Assembly: GCF_010093185.1 (NCBI RefSeq)
Contig: NZ_PDWL01000004.1
Location: 62,001 to 126,000 of the forward strand
Length of the DNA: 64,000 nt
Reading direction: 5' to 3'
DNA from: Pseudoxanthomonas jiangsuensis
Lineage (GTDB): Bacteria > Pseudomonadota > Gammaproteobacteria > Xanthomonadales > Xanthomonadaceae
The translations under genes and the position numbers were made by a program. Positions 46,278-55,572 of this stretch are shown one piece after another. Position 1 is the first letter of the stretch, and each line of letters opens with the position of its first letter. A model generated the notes under the pieces. The model made no database searches, was not told where the DNA came from, and saw nothing but the letters and a program-made list of their open reading frames with translations.

Positions 46278-47102
46278 TCAGGCCAGGCGCTGCAGGACCG
46301 CTTCGGTCGGCTTGGCCAGATTGAGGGTGTAGAAGTGCAGGGCCGGGGCGCCGCCCTCGAGCAGGCGCCGGCACAGGGCGGCGACCGCGTCGGCGCCGAA
46401 CTCGCGTACCGCGGCGGCATCGTCGCCGAAGGCCTGCAGGCGGCGGCCCATCCAGCGCGGGATCTCGGCGCCGCAGGCCTCGGAGAAGCGCCGCAGCTGG
46501 GAGTAGTTGGAGATCGGCATGATCCCGGGGATCACCGGGATGTCCACGCCCAGCCGGCGGGCGTCGTCGACGAAGCGGAAATAGGCGTCGGCGTTGTAGA
46601 AGTACTGGGTGATGGCGGCGTCGGCGCCGGCCTCGACCTTGGCCTTGAAGTGGCGCAGGTCGGCCAGCGCGTCCTCGGCCTGCGGATGGGTCTCCGGATA
46701 GGCGGCGACCTCGATCCGGAAATGGTCGCCGTGCTCGGCCCGGATCAACTCGACCAGCTCGGCGGCGTAGCGCAGGTCGCCGGGATGGCCCATGCCCGAG
46801 GGCAGGTCGCCGCGCAGGGCGACGATCCGGCGGCAGCCGATCGCCCGGTACAGCTTCAGCAGCTCGCGGATCTCCTCCCGGGTGCCGCCGACGCAGGACA
46901 GGTGCGGGGCCGCCTCGAAGCCGTGCTGCTGGTGCAGGTGGCGCACGGTCTCGGAGGTGTAGCTCAGGGTCGAACCGCCGGCGCCGAAGGTGCAGGAGAC
47001 GTACTCGGGCGCGTGCGCGGCCAGTTTCGTCGCGGCCCGGTCCAGCTGGGCGCGCTGCTCGTCGGTCTTGGGCGGGTAGAACTCGAAGCTGATGTGGGTC
47101 AT
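46278..47102 (-). CDS. metF: methylenetetrahydrofolate reductase
   Basis: FAD-dependent TIM-barrel enzyme making 5-methyl-THF for methionine synthesis; 274 aa. It has the catalytic-glutamate start THISFEFYPPKTDEQ, then EYVSCTFGAGGSTLSYT, RRIVALRGDLPSGMG, AITQYFYNADAYFRFV and IPVIPGIMPISNY. It belongs to the methyl cycle with ahcY, 4 kb away, in line with known metF-ahcY linkage in relatives. Its promoter region contains a nested palindrome that may be a regulator site. The identification is firm. Confidence 0.96.
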   Translation of the reverse strand: MTHISFEFYPPKTDEQRAQLDRAATKLAAHAPEYVSCTFGAGGSTLSYTSETVRHLHQQHGFEAAPHLSCVGGTREEIRELLKLYRAIGCRRIVALRGDLPSGMGHPGDLRYAAELVELIRAEHGDHFRIEVAAYPETHPQAEDALADLRHFKAKVEAGADAAITQYFYNADAYFRFVDDARRLGVDIPVIPGIMPISNYSQLRRFSEACGAEIPRWMGRRLQAFGDDAAAVREFGADAVAALCRRLLEGGAPALHFYTLNLAKPTEAVLQRLA

Positions 47103-47133
47103 CGCGGGCGGGCTCGGCGGGTCGGCCGGGATA

Positions 47134-47165
47134 ATATCTCTTTATCGCGATGAAAGTGAAGATAT
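47134..47165. promoter_or_regulatory. nested palindrome in the metF promoter
   Basis: Outer arms ATATCT (47134-47139) and AGATAT (47160-47165) enclose CTTTATCGCGATGAAAG (47140-47156), which becomes a perfect 16-base palindrome if one G is dropped. Reading toward metF, TTCACT (47159-47154) and TATTAT (47135-47130) are a possible -35/-10 with an 18-base spacer, so the palindrome overlaps the promoter. The right arm also overlaps the ATG of the divergent GGDEF gene. A repressor of methionine-cycle genes (for example an SahR-like ArsR protein) is a guess; the palindrome itself is seen. Confidence 0.55.
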
Positions 47166-48231
47166 GCGTCGTGGCGGTGCGCCCCGGCAAAGGGCGCGCC
47201 TGGGCGGCTGGTTCTACGCGGTGGCAGCGGCGCTGGCCTTCGCCGTCACCGGCCTGGAGCCGGTATACCGGGTCGCGGCGCTGGCGACGGTGGCGGTCCT
47301 GTTCGCGCTGGCCTGCCTGCGGGTGCTGGTGCCGCTGGCGGCGCAGCCGGACGAGCGCGGCGCCTTGCGCTACCTGCGCGCGATCTGGGCGGTGGTGCTG
47401 GCCAATACCCTGGTGTGGGGCGCGTTCAGCGCCTGGGCGCAGGCGGCCCTGCCGGATCCCGCGCCGCTGATCGCTTTGCTGTTCTCCGGCGCGTTCGGCA
47501 TGGCCCTGGCGCACACCATGTGCATGCGCACCGTGCCGTCGATGCTGACCATCCTGCTGGTGATGCTGCCGACCCAGGCGGTGCTGTGGCGCAACGTGTC
47601 GGCCGGCGTCGGTGCGATGTGGCTGATCTACACGGTGTACATGCTGTTGGTGATGCGCCGCAGCCACCGCGAGTACCGCACCCGGATCGAGCTGGAGGAG
47701 GAACTGCGCCACCAGCGCAACCTGTTCGAGCGCCAGAGCCGGCTCGACGGCCTCACCGGGCTGCCCAATAGGCGCGAGTTCTCCGCCTGCCTGGAGCGTG
47801 CCCATCGCGCCGGCGCGGAGGGCGCGCCGCTGTCGCTGTTGATCCTGGACATCGACCATTTCAAGCGGATCAACGACAGCTTCGGCCACCTCGCCGGCGA
47901 CGCCTGCCTGCAGGCCTTCGCGCAAAGGCTGCAGGCCTTCTTCCCCGGTGAGGGCGGCGAGCTGTGCGCGCGCCTGGGCGGTGAGGAGTTCGGGGTGATC
48001 CTGCCTTCGGACGGCGCGGCCGCGGGCGCACGGGCCGAGGCGTTCCGCGCGGCCCTGGCCGGCTCGGGGCTGGCGTTCGACGGCCAGCGCGAGCCGGTGA
48101 CCGTGAGCATCGGCTGCGGCGGCTTCGACCCGGCGCGGCATGCCGATGCCGACGCCCTGTACCGGCATGCGGACGCGGCGCTGTACAAGGCCAAGCTCGG
48201 CGGCCGCGACCGGGTCGAATACGCCCTGTAG
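47164..48231 (+). CDS. membrane-bound diguanylate cyclase
   Basis: 355-aa GGDEF protein. The N-terminal half holds about six membrane helices (residues 14-180, including GWFYAVAAALAFAV and LTILLVMLPTQAVLW). A short coiled-coil linker (RIELEEELRHQRNLFERQ) leads to the GGDEF domain starting LDGLTGLPNRREF, with metal-binding ILDIDHFKRIND and the active-site signature GGEEF. An inhibitory RxxD site is not evident. It should synthesise cyclic di-GMP in response to an unknown membrane signal. It is divergent from metF, and its ATG lies inside the palindrome there. Confidence 0.9.
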   Translation: MRRGGAPRQRARLGGWFYAVAAALAFAVTGLEPVYRVAALATVAVLFALACLRVLVPLAAQPDERGALRYLRAIWAVVLANTLVWGAFSAWAQAALPDPAPLIALLFSGAFGMALAHTMCMRTVPSMLTILLVMLPTQAVLWRNVSAGVGAMWLIYTVYMLLVMRRSHREYRTRIELEEELRHQRNLFERQSRLDGLTGLPNRREFSACLERAHRAGAEGAPLSLLILDIDHFKRINDSFGHLAGDACLQAFAQRLQAFFPGEGGELCARLGGEEFGVILPSDGAAAGARAEAFRAALAGSGLAFDGQREPVTVSIGCGGFDPARHADADALYRHADAALYKAKLGGRDRVEYAL

Positions 48232-48300
48232 GCGCCGCGGCGGCCATGCGCCGGGGCGGCAGGCGATAGACTCGCCGCCCCATGGCCGAGCCTGCAGCGC

Positions 48301-48858
48301 ATGTCGATCGTCCTCACTCCGTTCGCCCGTACCCGCCTGTTCCCCCGCCAGTCGCGCGCCAACACCATCCAGGACTGCAGCCCGGAGGCGTTCGAGCGGC
48401 ACCTCAACGCGCACCCGCCGCTGGCGGTGCTGGACGGCTACGCCCCGTTCTGCAAGCTGCACGTGCACCGCAACTGGACCTCCACCCGCTGCCTGACCGT
48501 GCCGGTCACCGCCGACAACCGCCACCTGCTGCGCTCGGCCTACGAGGCGCGCTCGCGCGAGGAGCTGCCGGTACTGGTGCGCTGGTTCGAGGGCGTGCAG
48601 CCGCCGGTGGCCGAATACCTGGTGGTGATCCTGTACAGCCGCGCGCAGCTGGCGAAGGAGGGCAGCCCGATCGAGGCCGACTGGGGCGTGGTCGGCTGCC
48701 TGTACACCCTGGAGCCGGAGGAGATCCCGATGGCGCCGGTGACGATGATGCGCAACGCGCTCGGGGTGGAGGAGGGCGGTTCGGGCGTGCCGCTGGACCG
48801 CGAGGCCTACCGCCGCAGCGTGGAGTTCTGGGAGCGCAACGCCAACTGGCGGCCCTGA
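48301..48858 (+). CDS. DUF3228 family protein
   Basis: Soluble protein of 185 aa that I recognise as DUF3228 from its SPEAFERHLNAH, GYAPFCKLHVHRNWTSTRCL, EYLVVILYSRAQLAKEG and DWGVVGCLYTLEPEEIPM blocks, which run the full length. The function of the family is unknown. Two histidines and two cysteines cluster near residues 50-65 (CKLHVHRNWTSTRC), which could bind a metal, though this is inference. It is monocistronic, 69 bases after the GGDEF gene. Confidence 0.82.
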   Translation: MSIVLTPFARTRLFPRQSRANTIQDCSPEAFERHLNAHPPLAVLDGYAPFCKLHVHRNWTSTRCLTVPVTADNRHLLRSAYEARSREELPVLVRWFEGVQPPVAEYLVVILYSRAQLAKEGSPIEADWGVVGCLYTLEPEEIPMAPVTMMRNALGVEEGGSGVPLDREAYRRSVEFWERNANWRP

Positions 48859-48994
48859 CGGCGCCGGATCTCGCCCGACGCGATCGGGGCTCAGGATTCC
48901 GGCCGCGCTGCCGATCTATTCCTGGCTCCCCTGTCCGGTCGCCGGCATCACGCGGTGGCCGCGGGGCGCGGATCCTTCACTGCAGTCGAGGCGC

Positions 48995-49735
48995 ATGGGC
49001 ACTTTCCCGATCATCGTCATGGCCGCACTGGGCGGCTGGGCCATCCTGATGACCGTGCTGGCGCTCGTCTCGGGCCGCCACCTGCGGCGCGAACGCCAGG
49101 AGCATGCGGAGGCCCAGGAGCGCATCGCCCGCTACCGTGCGGCGGTGCAGCGGCTGGAGCGGAAGGCGGCCGCCACCGCGGCCAGCTTCGAGGCCCTGCA
49201 GCAGGAATACCTGCAGCTGAAGCGGGCCGCCGAGGACCGCGAGCAGGCGCCGCCGGAACGGCCGATCCCGATGATCGTGATCGACAGCCTCGACATCTCC
49301 GGCGAGGTCGGCACCCTGTTCGAGCACGTGGCGCGGGTGGCGACGGCGGTCAGGAACTACAGTGCCTACACCCGCGGCCACTACGGTCCGGAGCCGAACA
49401 AGGCCCGCTACGACCTGCTGTGGCTGGCCGACTGCCTGCATACCTTCGACCGGATCGGCAAGGCCCTGGCCGGAGGCAGCCAGCGCTCGCTCGCGGCCGC
49501 CTGCGAGGAACTGCTGTCGATGTACGGCATGTACCTGAAGGACGGCTCCGGCTACGACAGCCGCGACACCTTCCGGCGGCTGTCGGAGAAGGTGCCGCTC
49601 GCGGGGGTGACCGAGGCGATCCAGTCGATCGCGATGAAGACCGCGCAGGTGCCGGCCCCGGCCGTGGAGGCGGCGGCGCGGACTGGCCGCGAGCCGGAGG
49701 TCCTGGCGCCGATGGCGGCCGCCAGCGGCGGCTGA
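48995..49735 (+). CDS. membrane-anchored coiled-coil protein, unknown function
   Basis: 246 aa. A single N-terminal membrane helix (about residues 3-26, TFPIIVMAALGGWAILMTVL) is followed by a long coiled coil (about 30-85, RRERQEHAEAQERIARYRAA and FEALQQEYLQLKRAAEDREQ). A helical domain (about 105-220) contains IDSLDISGEVGTLFEHVARV and YDLLWLADCLHTFDRIGKAL. No family is recognised. It stands alone between DUF3228 and the metal efflux pair, without a visible operon partner. The plan resembles cell-envelope scaffold or filament-anchoring proteins only in outline. Confidence 0.65.
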   Translation: MGTFPIIVMAALGGWAILMTVLALVSGRHLRRERQEHAEAQERIARYRAAVQRLERKAAATAASFEALQQEYLQLKRAAEDREQAPPERPIPMIVIDSLDISGEVGTLFEHVARVATAVRNYSAYTRGHYGPEPNKARYDLLWLADCLHTFDRIGKALAGGSQRSLAAACEELLSMYGMYLKDGSGYDSRDTFRRLSEKVPLAGVTEAIQSIAMKTAQVPAPAVEAAARTGREPEVLAPMAAASGG

Positions 49736-49756
49736 GTCCGCGCGCGGGAGACGCCT

Positions 49757-50749
49757 TCAGCCGGCCGTGGCCGGCACCACCGGCGCCGCACGGCTCACCT
49801 CGACGGTGATGTGGACCAGCTCCTCGTGGATGGCGATCGCACGCCGGAAGTGGTCGGCATCGGCGTCGGCGGCGGTGACCACGCCGACGATGCACGCGTA
49901 CCGGCCGCGGCCCACCTGCCAGACGTGCAGGTCGCTGATCCGGGCCGGGACGTCGCCCTGTTCGATCGCCTCGTGGATCTCGGCCACCACCGGCGCGTCC
50001 ATCTGCGCGTCGAGCAGGATCCGCCCGGAATCGCGCAGCAGGCCCCAGGCCCAGACCGAGACCAGCGCCGCGCCGACCAGGCCCATTACCGGATCCAGCC
50101 AGGCCGCGCCCATGAACATGCCGCCGAGCAGGGCCAGGATCGCCAGCACCGAGGTCGCCGCGTCGGCCACCACGTGCAGGTAGGCCGAGCGCAGGTTGAG
50201 GTCGTGGCCGTGGGCATGCCCGTGGTCGTGCCCATGGTGCACGCCGCCATGGTCGTGGTGATGGTCGTGCCCGTGGCCGTGCCCGTGCCCATGCTGGTCG
50301 CGCAGCCACCAGGCGCAGAGCAGGTTCACCGCCAGGCCGACGGTGGCGATGGCGATCGCCTGCTCGTAGTGGATCGGGCTGGGCTGCAGCAGCCTCTGCA
50401 CGGACTGCACCACCATCAGCGCGGCCACGCCCAGCAGCAGGATCGCGCTGGTGTAGCCGCCGAGGATCTCGATCTTCCAGGTGCCGAAGGCGAAGCGGCC
50501 GTCGCCGGCGTAGCGCCGCGCGCAGGCATAGGCGAACGCCGACAGACCCAGCGCCAGCGCGTGCGAGCTCATGTGCCAGCCATCGGCCAGCACCGCCATC
50601 GAGTTGAACCACCAGCCGCCGGCGATCTCCACCACCATCATCGCCAGGGTCAGCCACATCGCCCGACGGGTGCTGCGTTCGGCCACCGGGTTGCCGTCGT
50701 CGAAGGCATGGCTGTGGCGGCGGGCGGCGGCAAGGGCGTCGAGGTTCAC
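49757..50749 (-). CDS. dmeF: cation diffusion facilitator, DmeF-type Co/Ni efflux
   Basis: CDF transporter (330 aa) exporting divalent metals. The N-terminal cytoplasmic HSHAF and the helix 2 metal-site pattern (SMAVLADGWHMSSHALALGL) are followed by LVNLLCAWWL-type helices. A very His-rich loop (about residues 152-182: HGHGHGHGHDHHHDH and HHGHDHGHAHGHD) and the helix 5 pair (LHVVADAATS) follow, then a cytoplasmic C-terminal domain with ISDLHVWQVG. The start is GTG. It is divergent from an RcnR-type sensor with a shared operator, which points to cobalt and nickel as substrates. Zinc cannot be excluded. Confidence 0.9.
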   Translation of the reverse strand: MNLDALAAARRHSHAFDDGNPVAERSTRRAMWLTLAMMVVEIAGGWWFNSMAVLADGWHMSSHALALGLSAFAYACARRYAGDGRFAFGTWKIEILGGYTSAILLLGVAALMVVQSVQRLLQPSPIHYEQAIAIATVGLAVNLLCAWWLRDQHGHGHGHGHDHHHDHGGVHHGHDHGHAHGHDLNLRSAYLHVVADAATSVLAILALLGGMFMGAAWLDPVMGLVGAALVSVWAWGLLRDSGRILLDAQMDAPVVAEIHEAIEQGDVPARISDLHVWQVGRGRYACIVGVVTAADADADHFRRAIAIHEELVHITVEVSRAAPVVPATAG

Positions 50750-50771
50750 GGGCGGGATTCCGGCTGGACCG

Positions 50772-50790
50772 TATACCCCCCAAGGGTATA
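50772..50790. promoter_or_regulatory. operator between dmeF and dmeR
   Basis: TATACCC-CCCAA-GGGTATA: perfect 7-base arms around a G/C tract, the form bound by CsoR/RcnR/FrmR-family repressors. It lies 12 bases before the dmeR ATG and 22 before the dmeF GTG, so one bound dimer could block both promoters. TATAGG at 50787-50792 would give a nearly leaderless dmeR message. Confidence 0.75.
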
Positions 50791-50802
50791 GGCTCCCGGT
50801 CC

Positions 50803-51075
50803 ATGGCGCACGTCCACCGCGACAGGAAAAAGCTGCTGGCCCGGGTCCGCCGGGTGGCCGGGCAGGTCGCGGCGCTGGAAAAGGCCTTGCAGGGCGAGGC
50901 CAACTGCACCGACGTGCTGGTCCAGATCGCCGCGGCCAAGGGCGCGATGCACGGGCTGATGATGGAAGTGCTGGCCGGGCACCTGGCCGAGCACGTGGTC
51001 GCGCAGGCCGATGCCGACGAGCGCGCGCGCGAGGCCGAGGTGGTGGTGGCGCTGCTGCGGAGCATCGGCCGCTGA
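50803..51075 (+). CDS. dmeR: RcnR/FrmR-family metal-responsive repressor (DmeR)
   Basis: All-helical repressor of 90 aa. The metal-binding fingerprint of nickel/cobalt sensors is complete: H3, C35, H60 and H64 (MAHVHRD, GEANCTD, LAGHLAEHV). Copper CsoR-type proteins have a different set, so Ni/Co is favoured. The helix containing RRVAGQVAALEKAL matches the family DNA-contact region. It is divergent from dmeF and should repress both genes until metal binds. It ends before a strong bidirectional terminator. Confidence 0.9.
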   Translation: MAHVHRDRKKLLARVRRVAGQVAALEKALQGEANCTDVLVQIAAAKGAMHGLMMEVLAGHLAEHVVAQADADERAREAEVVVALLRSIGR

Positions 51076-51085
51076 AGGCCGCAAG

Positions 51086-51115
51086 CGGAACGGGCGCCTC
51101 GCGGCGCCCGTTCCG
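51086..51115. terminator. bidirectional terminator between dmeR and ahcY
   Basis: A perfect 13-bp stem (CGGAACGGGCGCC and complement) with the four-base loop TCGC, between convergent genes. The right side continues TTCCGGTTCT, the left side is A-containing (GCAAGCGGAA). Confidence 0.8.
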
Positions 51116-51143
51116 GTTCTGCCCCTGCCGCGATCGATCGCGT

Positions 51144-52586
51144 TCAGTAGCGGTAATGCTCCGGCTTGAACGGGCCTTCCACCGGCACGCCGAGGTAGTC
51201 GGCCTGGGCCTGGGTCAGCTTGGTCAGCTTCACCCCGATCTTCTCCAGGTGCAGGCGCGCCACTTCCTCGTCCAGCTTCTTCGGCAGACGGTAGACGGTC
51301 TTCTCGTACGCGTCCTTGTTGGCCCACAGGTCGATCTGGGCCAGGGTTTGGTTGGAGAAGCTGTTGGACATCACGAAGCTCGGATGCCCGGTGGCGCAGC
51401 CCAGGTTCACCAGGCGGCCTTCGGCCAGCAGGAAGATCGAGTTGCCATTGGCGAAGGTGAACTTGTCCACCTGCGGCTTGATGTTGGTCTTCACCGCGCC
51501 GGAGGCGTACAGCGCGTCGACCTGGATCTCGTTGTCGAAGTGGCCGATGTTGCAGACGATGGCCTGGTCCTTCATCGCCTTCATGTGCTCGAGGGTGATG
51601 ATGTCCTTGTTGCCGGTGGTGGTGACGTAGATGTCGGCGCGGCCGAGGGTGTCCTCGACCGGGGCGACCTCGAAGCCCTCCATCGCCGCCTGCAGGGCGC
51701 AGATCGGGTCGATCTCGGTCACCACCACGCGGGCGCCGTAGGCGCGCAGGGAGTGCGCCGAGCCCTTGCCGACGTCGCCGTAGCCGCAGACCACGGCGAC
51801 CTTGCCGGCCAGCATCACGTCCATGGCGCGCTTGAGGCCGTCGGCCAGCGACTCGCGGCAGCCGTACAGGTTGTCGAACTTGGACTTGGTCACCGAGTCG
51901 TTGACGTTGATCGCCGGGACCAGCAGGGTGCCGGCCTCGGCCAGCTGGTACAGGCGGTGCACGCCGGTGGTGGTCTCCTCGGACACGCCCTTCCAGTCAG
52001 CGACCACGCGGGTCCAGTAGCCCGGGCGCTCCTTGGCCACGCGCTTGAGCAGGTCCTTGATCACCTGCTCCTCGTGGTTGCCCGACGGGGTGTTCACCCA
52101 GTCGCTGCCGTTCTCCAGCTCGTAGCCCTTGTGGATCAGCAGGGTGACGTCGCCGCCGTCGTCCACCACCAGCTCCGGCCCGGTCAGGGTGCCGTCGGCC
52201 AGGGTGAAGGTCAGCGCGTCCAGGGTGCAGTCCCAGTATTCCTCGAGGGTCTCCCCCTTCCAGGCGAACACGGGGGTACCGGTGGCGGCGATCGCCGCGG
52301 CGGCGTGGTCCTGGGTGGAGAAGATGTTGCACGAGGCCCAGCGCACGTCGGCGCCGATGTCCTTCAGGGTCTCGATCAGCACCGCGGTCTGGATGGTCAT
52401 GTGCAGGGAGCCGGTCACGCGCACGCCCTTGAGCGGGGCGGTGGCGGCGTACTTGCGGCGGATCGACATCAGGCCGGGCATCTCGTGCTCGGCGATGTCC
52501 AGTTCCTTGCGGCCCCAGTCGGCCAGCGAGATGTCGGCGACCTTGTAGTCGCCCCCGGTCGAGAAGGTCTTGATTGCGGCGTTCAT
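51144..52586 (-). CDS. ahcY: adenosylhomocysteinase
   Basis: NAD-dependent enzyme splitting S-adenosylhomocysteine into homocysteine and adenosine, thus keeping the methyl cycle running. It has 480 aa, including the insertion typical of bacterial enzymes. Seen are the conserved [36 protein letters not shown], the NAD motif [20 protein letters not shown] and the invariant C-terminus [14 protein letters not shown] lies eight bases before the ATG. Expression is very likely controlled by the SAH riboswitch in its leader. Confidence 0.98.
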   Translation of the reverse strand: MNAAIKTFSTGGDYKVADISLADWGRKELDIAEHEMPGLMSIRRKYAATAPLKGVRVTGSLHMTIQTAVLIETLKDIGADVRWASCNIFSTQDHAAAAIAATGTPVFAWKGETLEEYWDCTLDALTFTLADGTLTGPELVVDDGGDVTLLIHKGYELENGSDWVNTPSGNHEEQVIKDLLKRVAKERPGYWTRVVADWKGVSEETTTGVHRLYQLAEAGTLLVPAINVNDSVTKSKFDNLYGCRESLADGLKRAMDVMLAGKVAVVCGYGDVGKGSAHSLRAYGARVVVTEIDPICALQAAMEGFEVAPVEDTLGRADIYVTTTGNKDIITLEHMKAMKDQAIVCNIGHFDNEIQVDALYASGAVKTNIKPQVDKFTFANGNSIFLLAEGRLVNLGCATGHPSFVMSNSFSNQTLAQIDLWANKDAYEKTVYRLPKKLDEEVARLHLEKIGVKLTKLTQAQADYLGVPVEGPFKPEHYRY

Positions 52587-52619
52587 TGCGCGTGCTCCGG
52601 TCAGGTGCGAGAGGGACTC

Positions 52620-52750
52620 TCGCGTTCGCCGGGCGCCGTTGTCGCAGGAGTGCGCGCCGAGCCTGGCCATGTCCGGGCCCGCGCACCGGATCGGTGTACG
52701 GGCGGCGGCGGAGCCGCCTGTTCCATGGTCGCAGCGCCCCTCGGCGGCGG
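52620..52750 (-). promoter_or_regulatory. SAH riboswitch in the ahcY leader
   Basis: On the minus strand the leader contains CCGAGGGGCGCTGCGACC, later CCAGGCTCGGC, then CGACAACGGCGCCCGG. The first P1 half (GCCGAG) pairs with CTCGGC, and GGGCGC can pair with the downstream GCGCCC to form the pseudoknot. This order and the conserved GCGCTGCGAC and AACGGCGC segments match the SAH riboswitch known upstream of ahcY in proteobacteria. A perfect -10 box (TATAAT, 52761-52756) lies just before it, so the aptamer starts near the 5' end of the RNA. High SAH should switch ahcY on. Confidence 0.9.
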
Positions 52751-52908
52751 CGCGCATTATATCGGGCCGCCGCGGCGGCGGCTGAATCCAGGGGCCGTCG
52801 CGCCGCGCGGACCTGCGACCGCGGGCGCGGCCGGCAGGACTTCCGTCAGGGGCGTGCAAGGCCGGCGGCGTGGTATCCAGGGCGATCGACTTTCCGTGGA
52901 ACCCGCCC

Positions 52909-55422
52909 ATGCCCGCAGAACGCCGCGCCCCGTCCCGTCCCCTCGCATCGCCACGTCCGCGCGCGCTGCTGCCGGTGCTGCTGGCCGTGGCCGCCCTGGT
53001 CCTGCCGGGCGCCGTCCTGGCCCAGGCGGCGGACGGCGGCTACCGCACCCCGGCGGCCGAACTGCAGGCGATCGTCGACGCCCCGCGCGCGCCGTCGCTC
53101 AGCCTGTCGCCGCGCCGCGACCTGGCCGCGCTGGTGCGCAGCCCGGACCTGCCCGGGATCGACGTGGTCGCCCAGCCGGAGCTGAAGCTGGCCGGCCTGC
53201 GCTTCCACCCGCGGGTGCACGCGTCCAGCCAGTTCTCGTTCGGCCAGGACCTGTGGCTGATGGACGTGGCCAGCGGCGCCGAGCGCCGGATCGCCGGCCT
53301 GCCGCAGCCGCTGGGCCTGGCCGGCATGGCCTGGTCGCCGGACCAGCGCTGGCTGGCCTTCAACCGGATCGACCGCGCCAGCGGCGGCAACGAGCTGTGG
53401 CTGGTGGACGTGGCCGCGGGCAAGGCCCGGCGCCTGGCCACCGGCCTGAACACCCTCGCCGGCGGCGGCTACGGCTGGCTGCCGGACAGCCGCGGCCTGC
53501 TGGTCCGGCTGCAGAGCGCGCAGGCGCGGCCCTTGCCGGCCGCCGATGCGGTGCCCACCGGCCCGGCGATCCAGCAGACCACGGCCGGCACCGGCGTGCG
53601 CTCGGTCCGCACCTACCAGGACCTGTTGAAGAACGAGGCCGACGCCCGGACCCTGGAGCACTACCTGCTCTCGCAGTTGGCCCGGATCGACCTGCAGGGC
53701 AAGGCCACGCTACTGGGCGCGCCGGCCCTGTACCTGGGCAGCTCGGCCTCGCCCGACGGCCGCTACGTGCTGGCGCAGAAGGTCGAGCGCCCGTTCTCCT
53801 ACCTGGTGCCGGTGTACGACTTCCCGCGCGCGATCGAGGTGCTCGACGCGGCCAGCGGCAAACCCGTCCACACCGTCGCCCGGCTGCGGCTGGTCGAGGG
53901 CCTGCCGACCGGCAACGACGCGGTGCCCACCGGCGTGCGCGAGGTGCAGTGGCGCGCCGACGCGCCGGCCACCCTGGCCTGGGCCGAGGCCCAGGACGGC
54001 GGCGACCCGGCGCGTGAGGCTAAGATCCGCGATGCGGTGTTCATGCAGGCCGCGCCGTTCGACGCTGCGCCGGTGAAGCTGGCCGAACTGGGCTCGCGCC
54101 TGGCCGACATCACCTGGGGCCGCGGCGACCTGGCGGTGCTGGACGAGTTCTGGTGGAAGACCCGCCAGCTGAAGACCTGGCGGCTGCGCCCGGAGCAGCC
54201 GCAGCAGGCGCCGCAGCTGCTGTTCGACCGTTCCTACGAGGACCGCTACGCCGACCCCGGCACGCCGGCCACGGTCGCCGACGCCGCCGGCCGCCAGCGC
54301 CTGCTCACCAGCGCCGACGGCGGCAGCCTGTTCCTGCTCGGCGACGGCGCCTCGCCCGAGGGCGACCGCCCGTTCGTCGACCGCTACGACCTGGCCAGCG
54401 GCAAGGCCGAGCGCCTGTTCCATTCGCAGGCGCCGTACTACGAGGCCCCGCGGGCGCTGCTGGACGACAGCGGCACCCGACTGCTGACCACCCGCGAGTC
54501 GCCGACCGAGCCGACCAACTACTACCTGCGCGACGCCGCCGCGGCGCAGCCCTTGCGCGCGCTGACCGCGTTCCCGCACCCGACCCCGCAGCTGCGCGAC
54601 ATCGCCAAGGAGCAGATCCGCTACAAGCGCGCCGACGGCGTGGAGCTGACCGGCACCCTGTACCTGCCGGCCGGCTACGACGCCAGGCGCGACGGCCCGT
54701 TGCCGGTGCTGATGTGGGCCTATCCGCAGGAGTTCAAGTCGGCGCAGGCGGCCAGCCAGGTCACCGACTCGCCGTACCGCTTCAACCGGGTCAGCTACTG
54801 GGGGCCGTTGCCGTTCCTGGCCCGCGGCTTCGCCGTGCTCGACGACCCGTCGATGCCGATCGTCGGCGAGGGCGATGCCGAGCCGAACGACACCTACGTC
54901 CAGCAGCTCACCGCCAGCGCCCAGGCCGCGATCGACGAACTGGCCCGGCGCGGGGTCGGCGATCCGGAGCGGGTGGCGGTGGGCGGCCACTCCTACGGCG
55001 CGTTCATGACCGCCAACCTGCTGGCCCACACCCGCCTGTTCAAGGCCGGCATCGCCCGCAGCGGCGCCTACAACCGCAGCCTGACCCCGTTCGGCTTCCA
55101 GTCCGAGGAGCGCAACTACTGGCAGGCGCAGCCGGTCTACCAGGCGATGTCGCCGTTCAACCACGCCGACCGGATCAAGGATCCCCTGCTGCTGATCCAC
55201 GGCGAGCAGGACAACAACTCCGGCACGTTCCCGATCCAGAGCGAGCGCCTGTTCGCCGCGGTCAAGGGCCTGGGCGGGACCGCGCGGCTGGTGATGCTGC
55301 CGAACGAGTCGCACGGCTACCGCGCCCGCGAGTCGATCCTGCACATGCTGGCCGAGAGCGACGACTGGCTGCAGAAGTACGTGCGCCAGGCCGGCGCGGC
55401 GCAGGGCGGCGCCGCGGACTGA
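52909..55422 (+). CDS. secreted S9 prolyl-oligopeptidase-family peptidase
   Basis: 837-aa serine peptidase with a signal peptide (about residues 1-40, [20 protein letters not shown]). An N-terminal beta-propeller region (about 60-560) is followed by an alpha/beta-hydrolase domain. The triad is visible as Ser in GGHSYGAFM, Asp in [12 protein letters not shown] and His in [11 protein letters not shown]. The pattern [20 protein letters not shown] and the overall size fit the glutamyl-endopeptidase-like S9 group of plants and bacteria. The ATG chosen has the signal peptide in frame; it is preceded by the divergent ahcY leader. Monocistronic. Confidence 0.92.
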   Translation: MPAERRAPSRPLASPRPRALLPVLLAVAALVLPGAVLAQAADGGYRTPAAELQAIVDAPRAPSLSLSPRRDLAALVRSPDLPGIDVVAQPELKLAGLRFHPRVHASSQFSFGQDLWLMDVASGAERRIAGLPQPLGLAGMAWSPDQRWLAFNRIDRASGGNELWLVDVAAGKARRLATGLNTLAGGGYGWLPDSRGLLVRLQSAQARPLPAADAVPTGPAIQQTTAGTGVRSVRTYQDLLKNEADARTLEHYLLSQLARIDLQGKATLLGAPALYLGSSASPDGRYVLAQKVERPFSYLVPVYDFPRAIEVLDAASGKPVHTVARLRLVEGLPTGNDAVPTGVREVQWRADAPATLAWAEAQDGGDPAREAKIRDAVFMQAAPFDAAPVKLAELGSRLADITWGRGDLAVLDEFWWKTRQLKTWRLRPEQPQQAPQLLFDRSYEDRYADPGTPATVADAAGRQRLLTSADGGSLFLLGDGASPEGDRPFVDRYDLASGKAERLFHSQAPYYEAPRALLDDSGTRLLTTRESPTEPTNYYLRDAAAAQPLRALTAFPHPTPQLRDIAKEQIRYKRADGVELTGTLYLPAGYDARRDGPLPVLMWAYPQEFKSAQAASQVTDSPYRFNRVSYWGPLPFLARGFAVLDDPSMPIVGEGDAEPNDTYVQQLTASAQAAIDELARRGVGDPERVAVGGHSYGAFMTANLLAHTRLFKAGIARSGAYNRSLTPFGFQSEERNYWQAQPVYQAMSPFNHADRIKDPLLLIHGEQDNNSGTFPIQSERLFAAVKGLGGTARLVMLPNESHGYRARESILHMLAESDDWLQKYVRQAGAAQGGAAD

Positions 55423-55572
55423 CCTCCGCGGCCCGGCGCCGGGGCCGCGGGCGCGCCGATGCGTCCGCGGCCGCGACCTGCGGCAATAACGGCTGAAACT
55501 TTTGCGGCGCCGCACAAATCGCGGCTAAGCTCGCATGTTCGCCCGTCCGTCCGACCCGAGTAGTCCTGCTTG

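Noticed and set aside
50139..50330. A His-rich repeat stretch in the CDF gene as a possible separate element.
   Set aside because: It is the usual cytoplasmic histidine loop of metal transporters, in frame with the protein.
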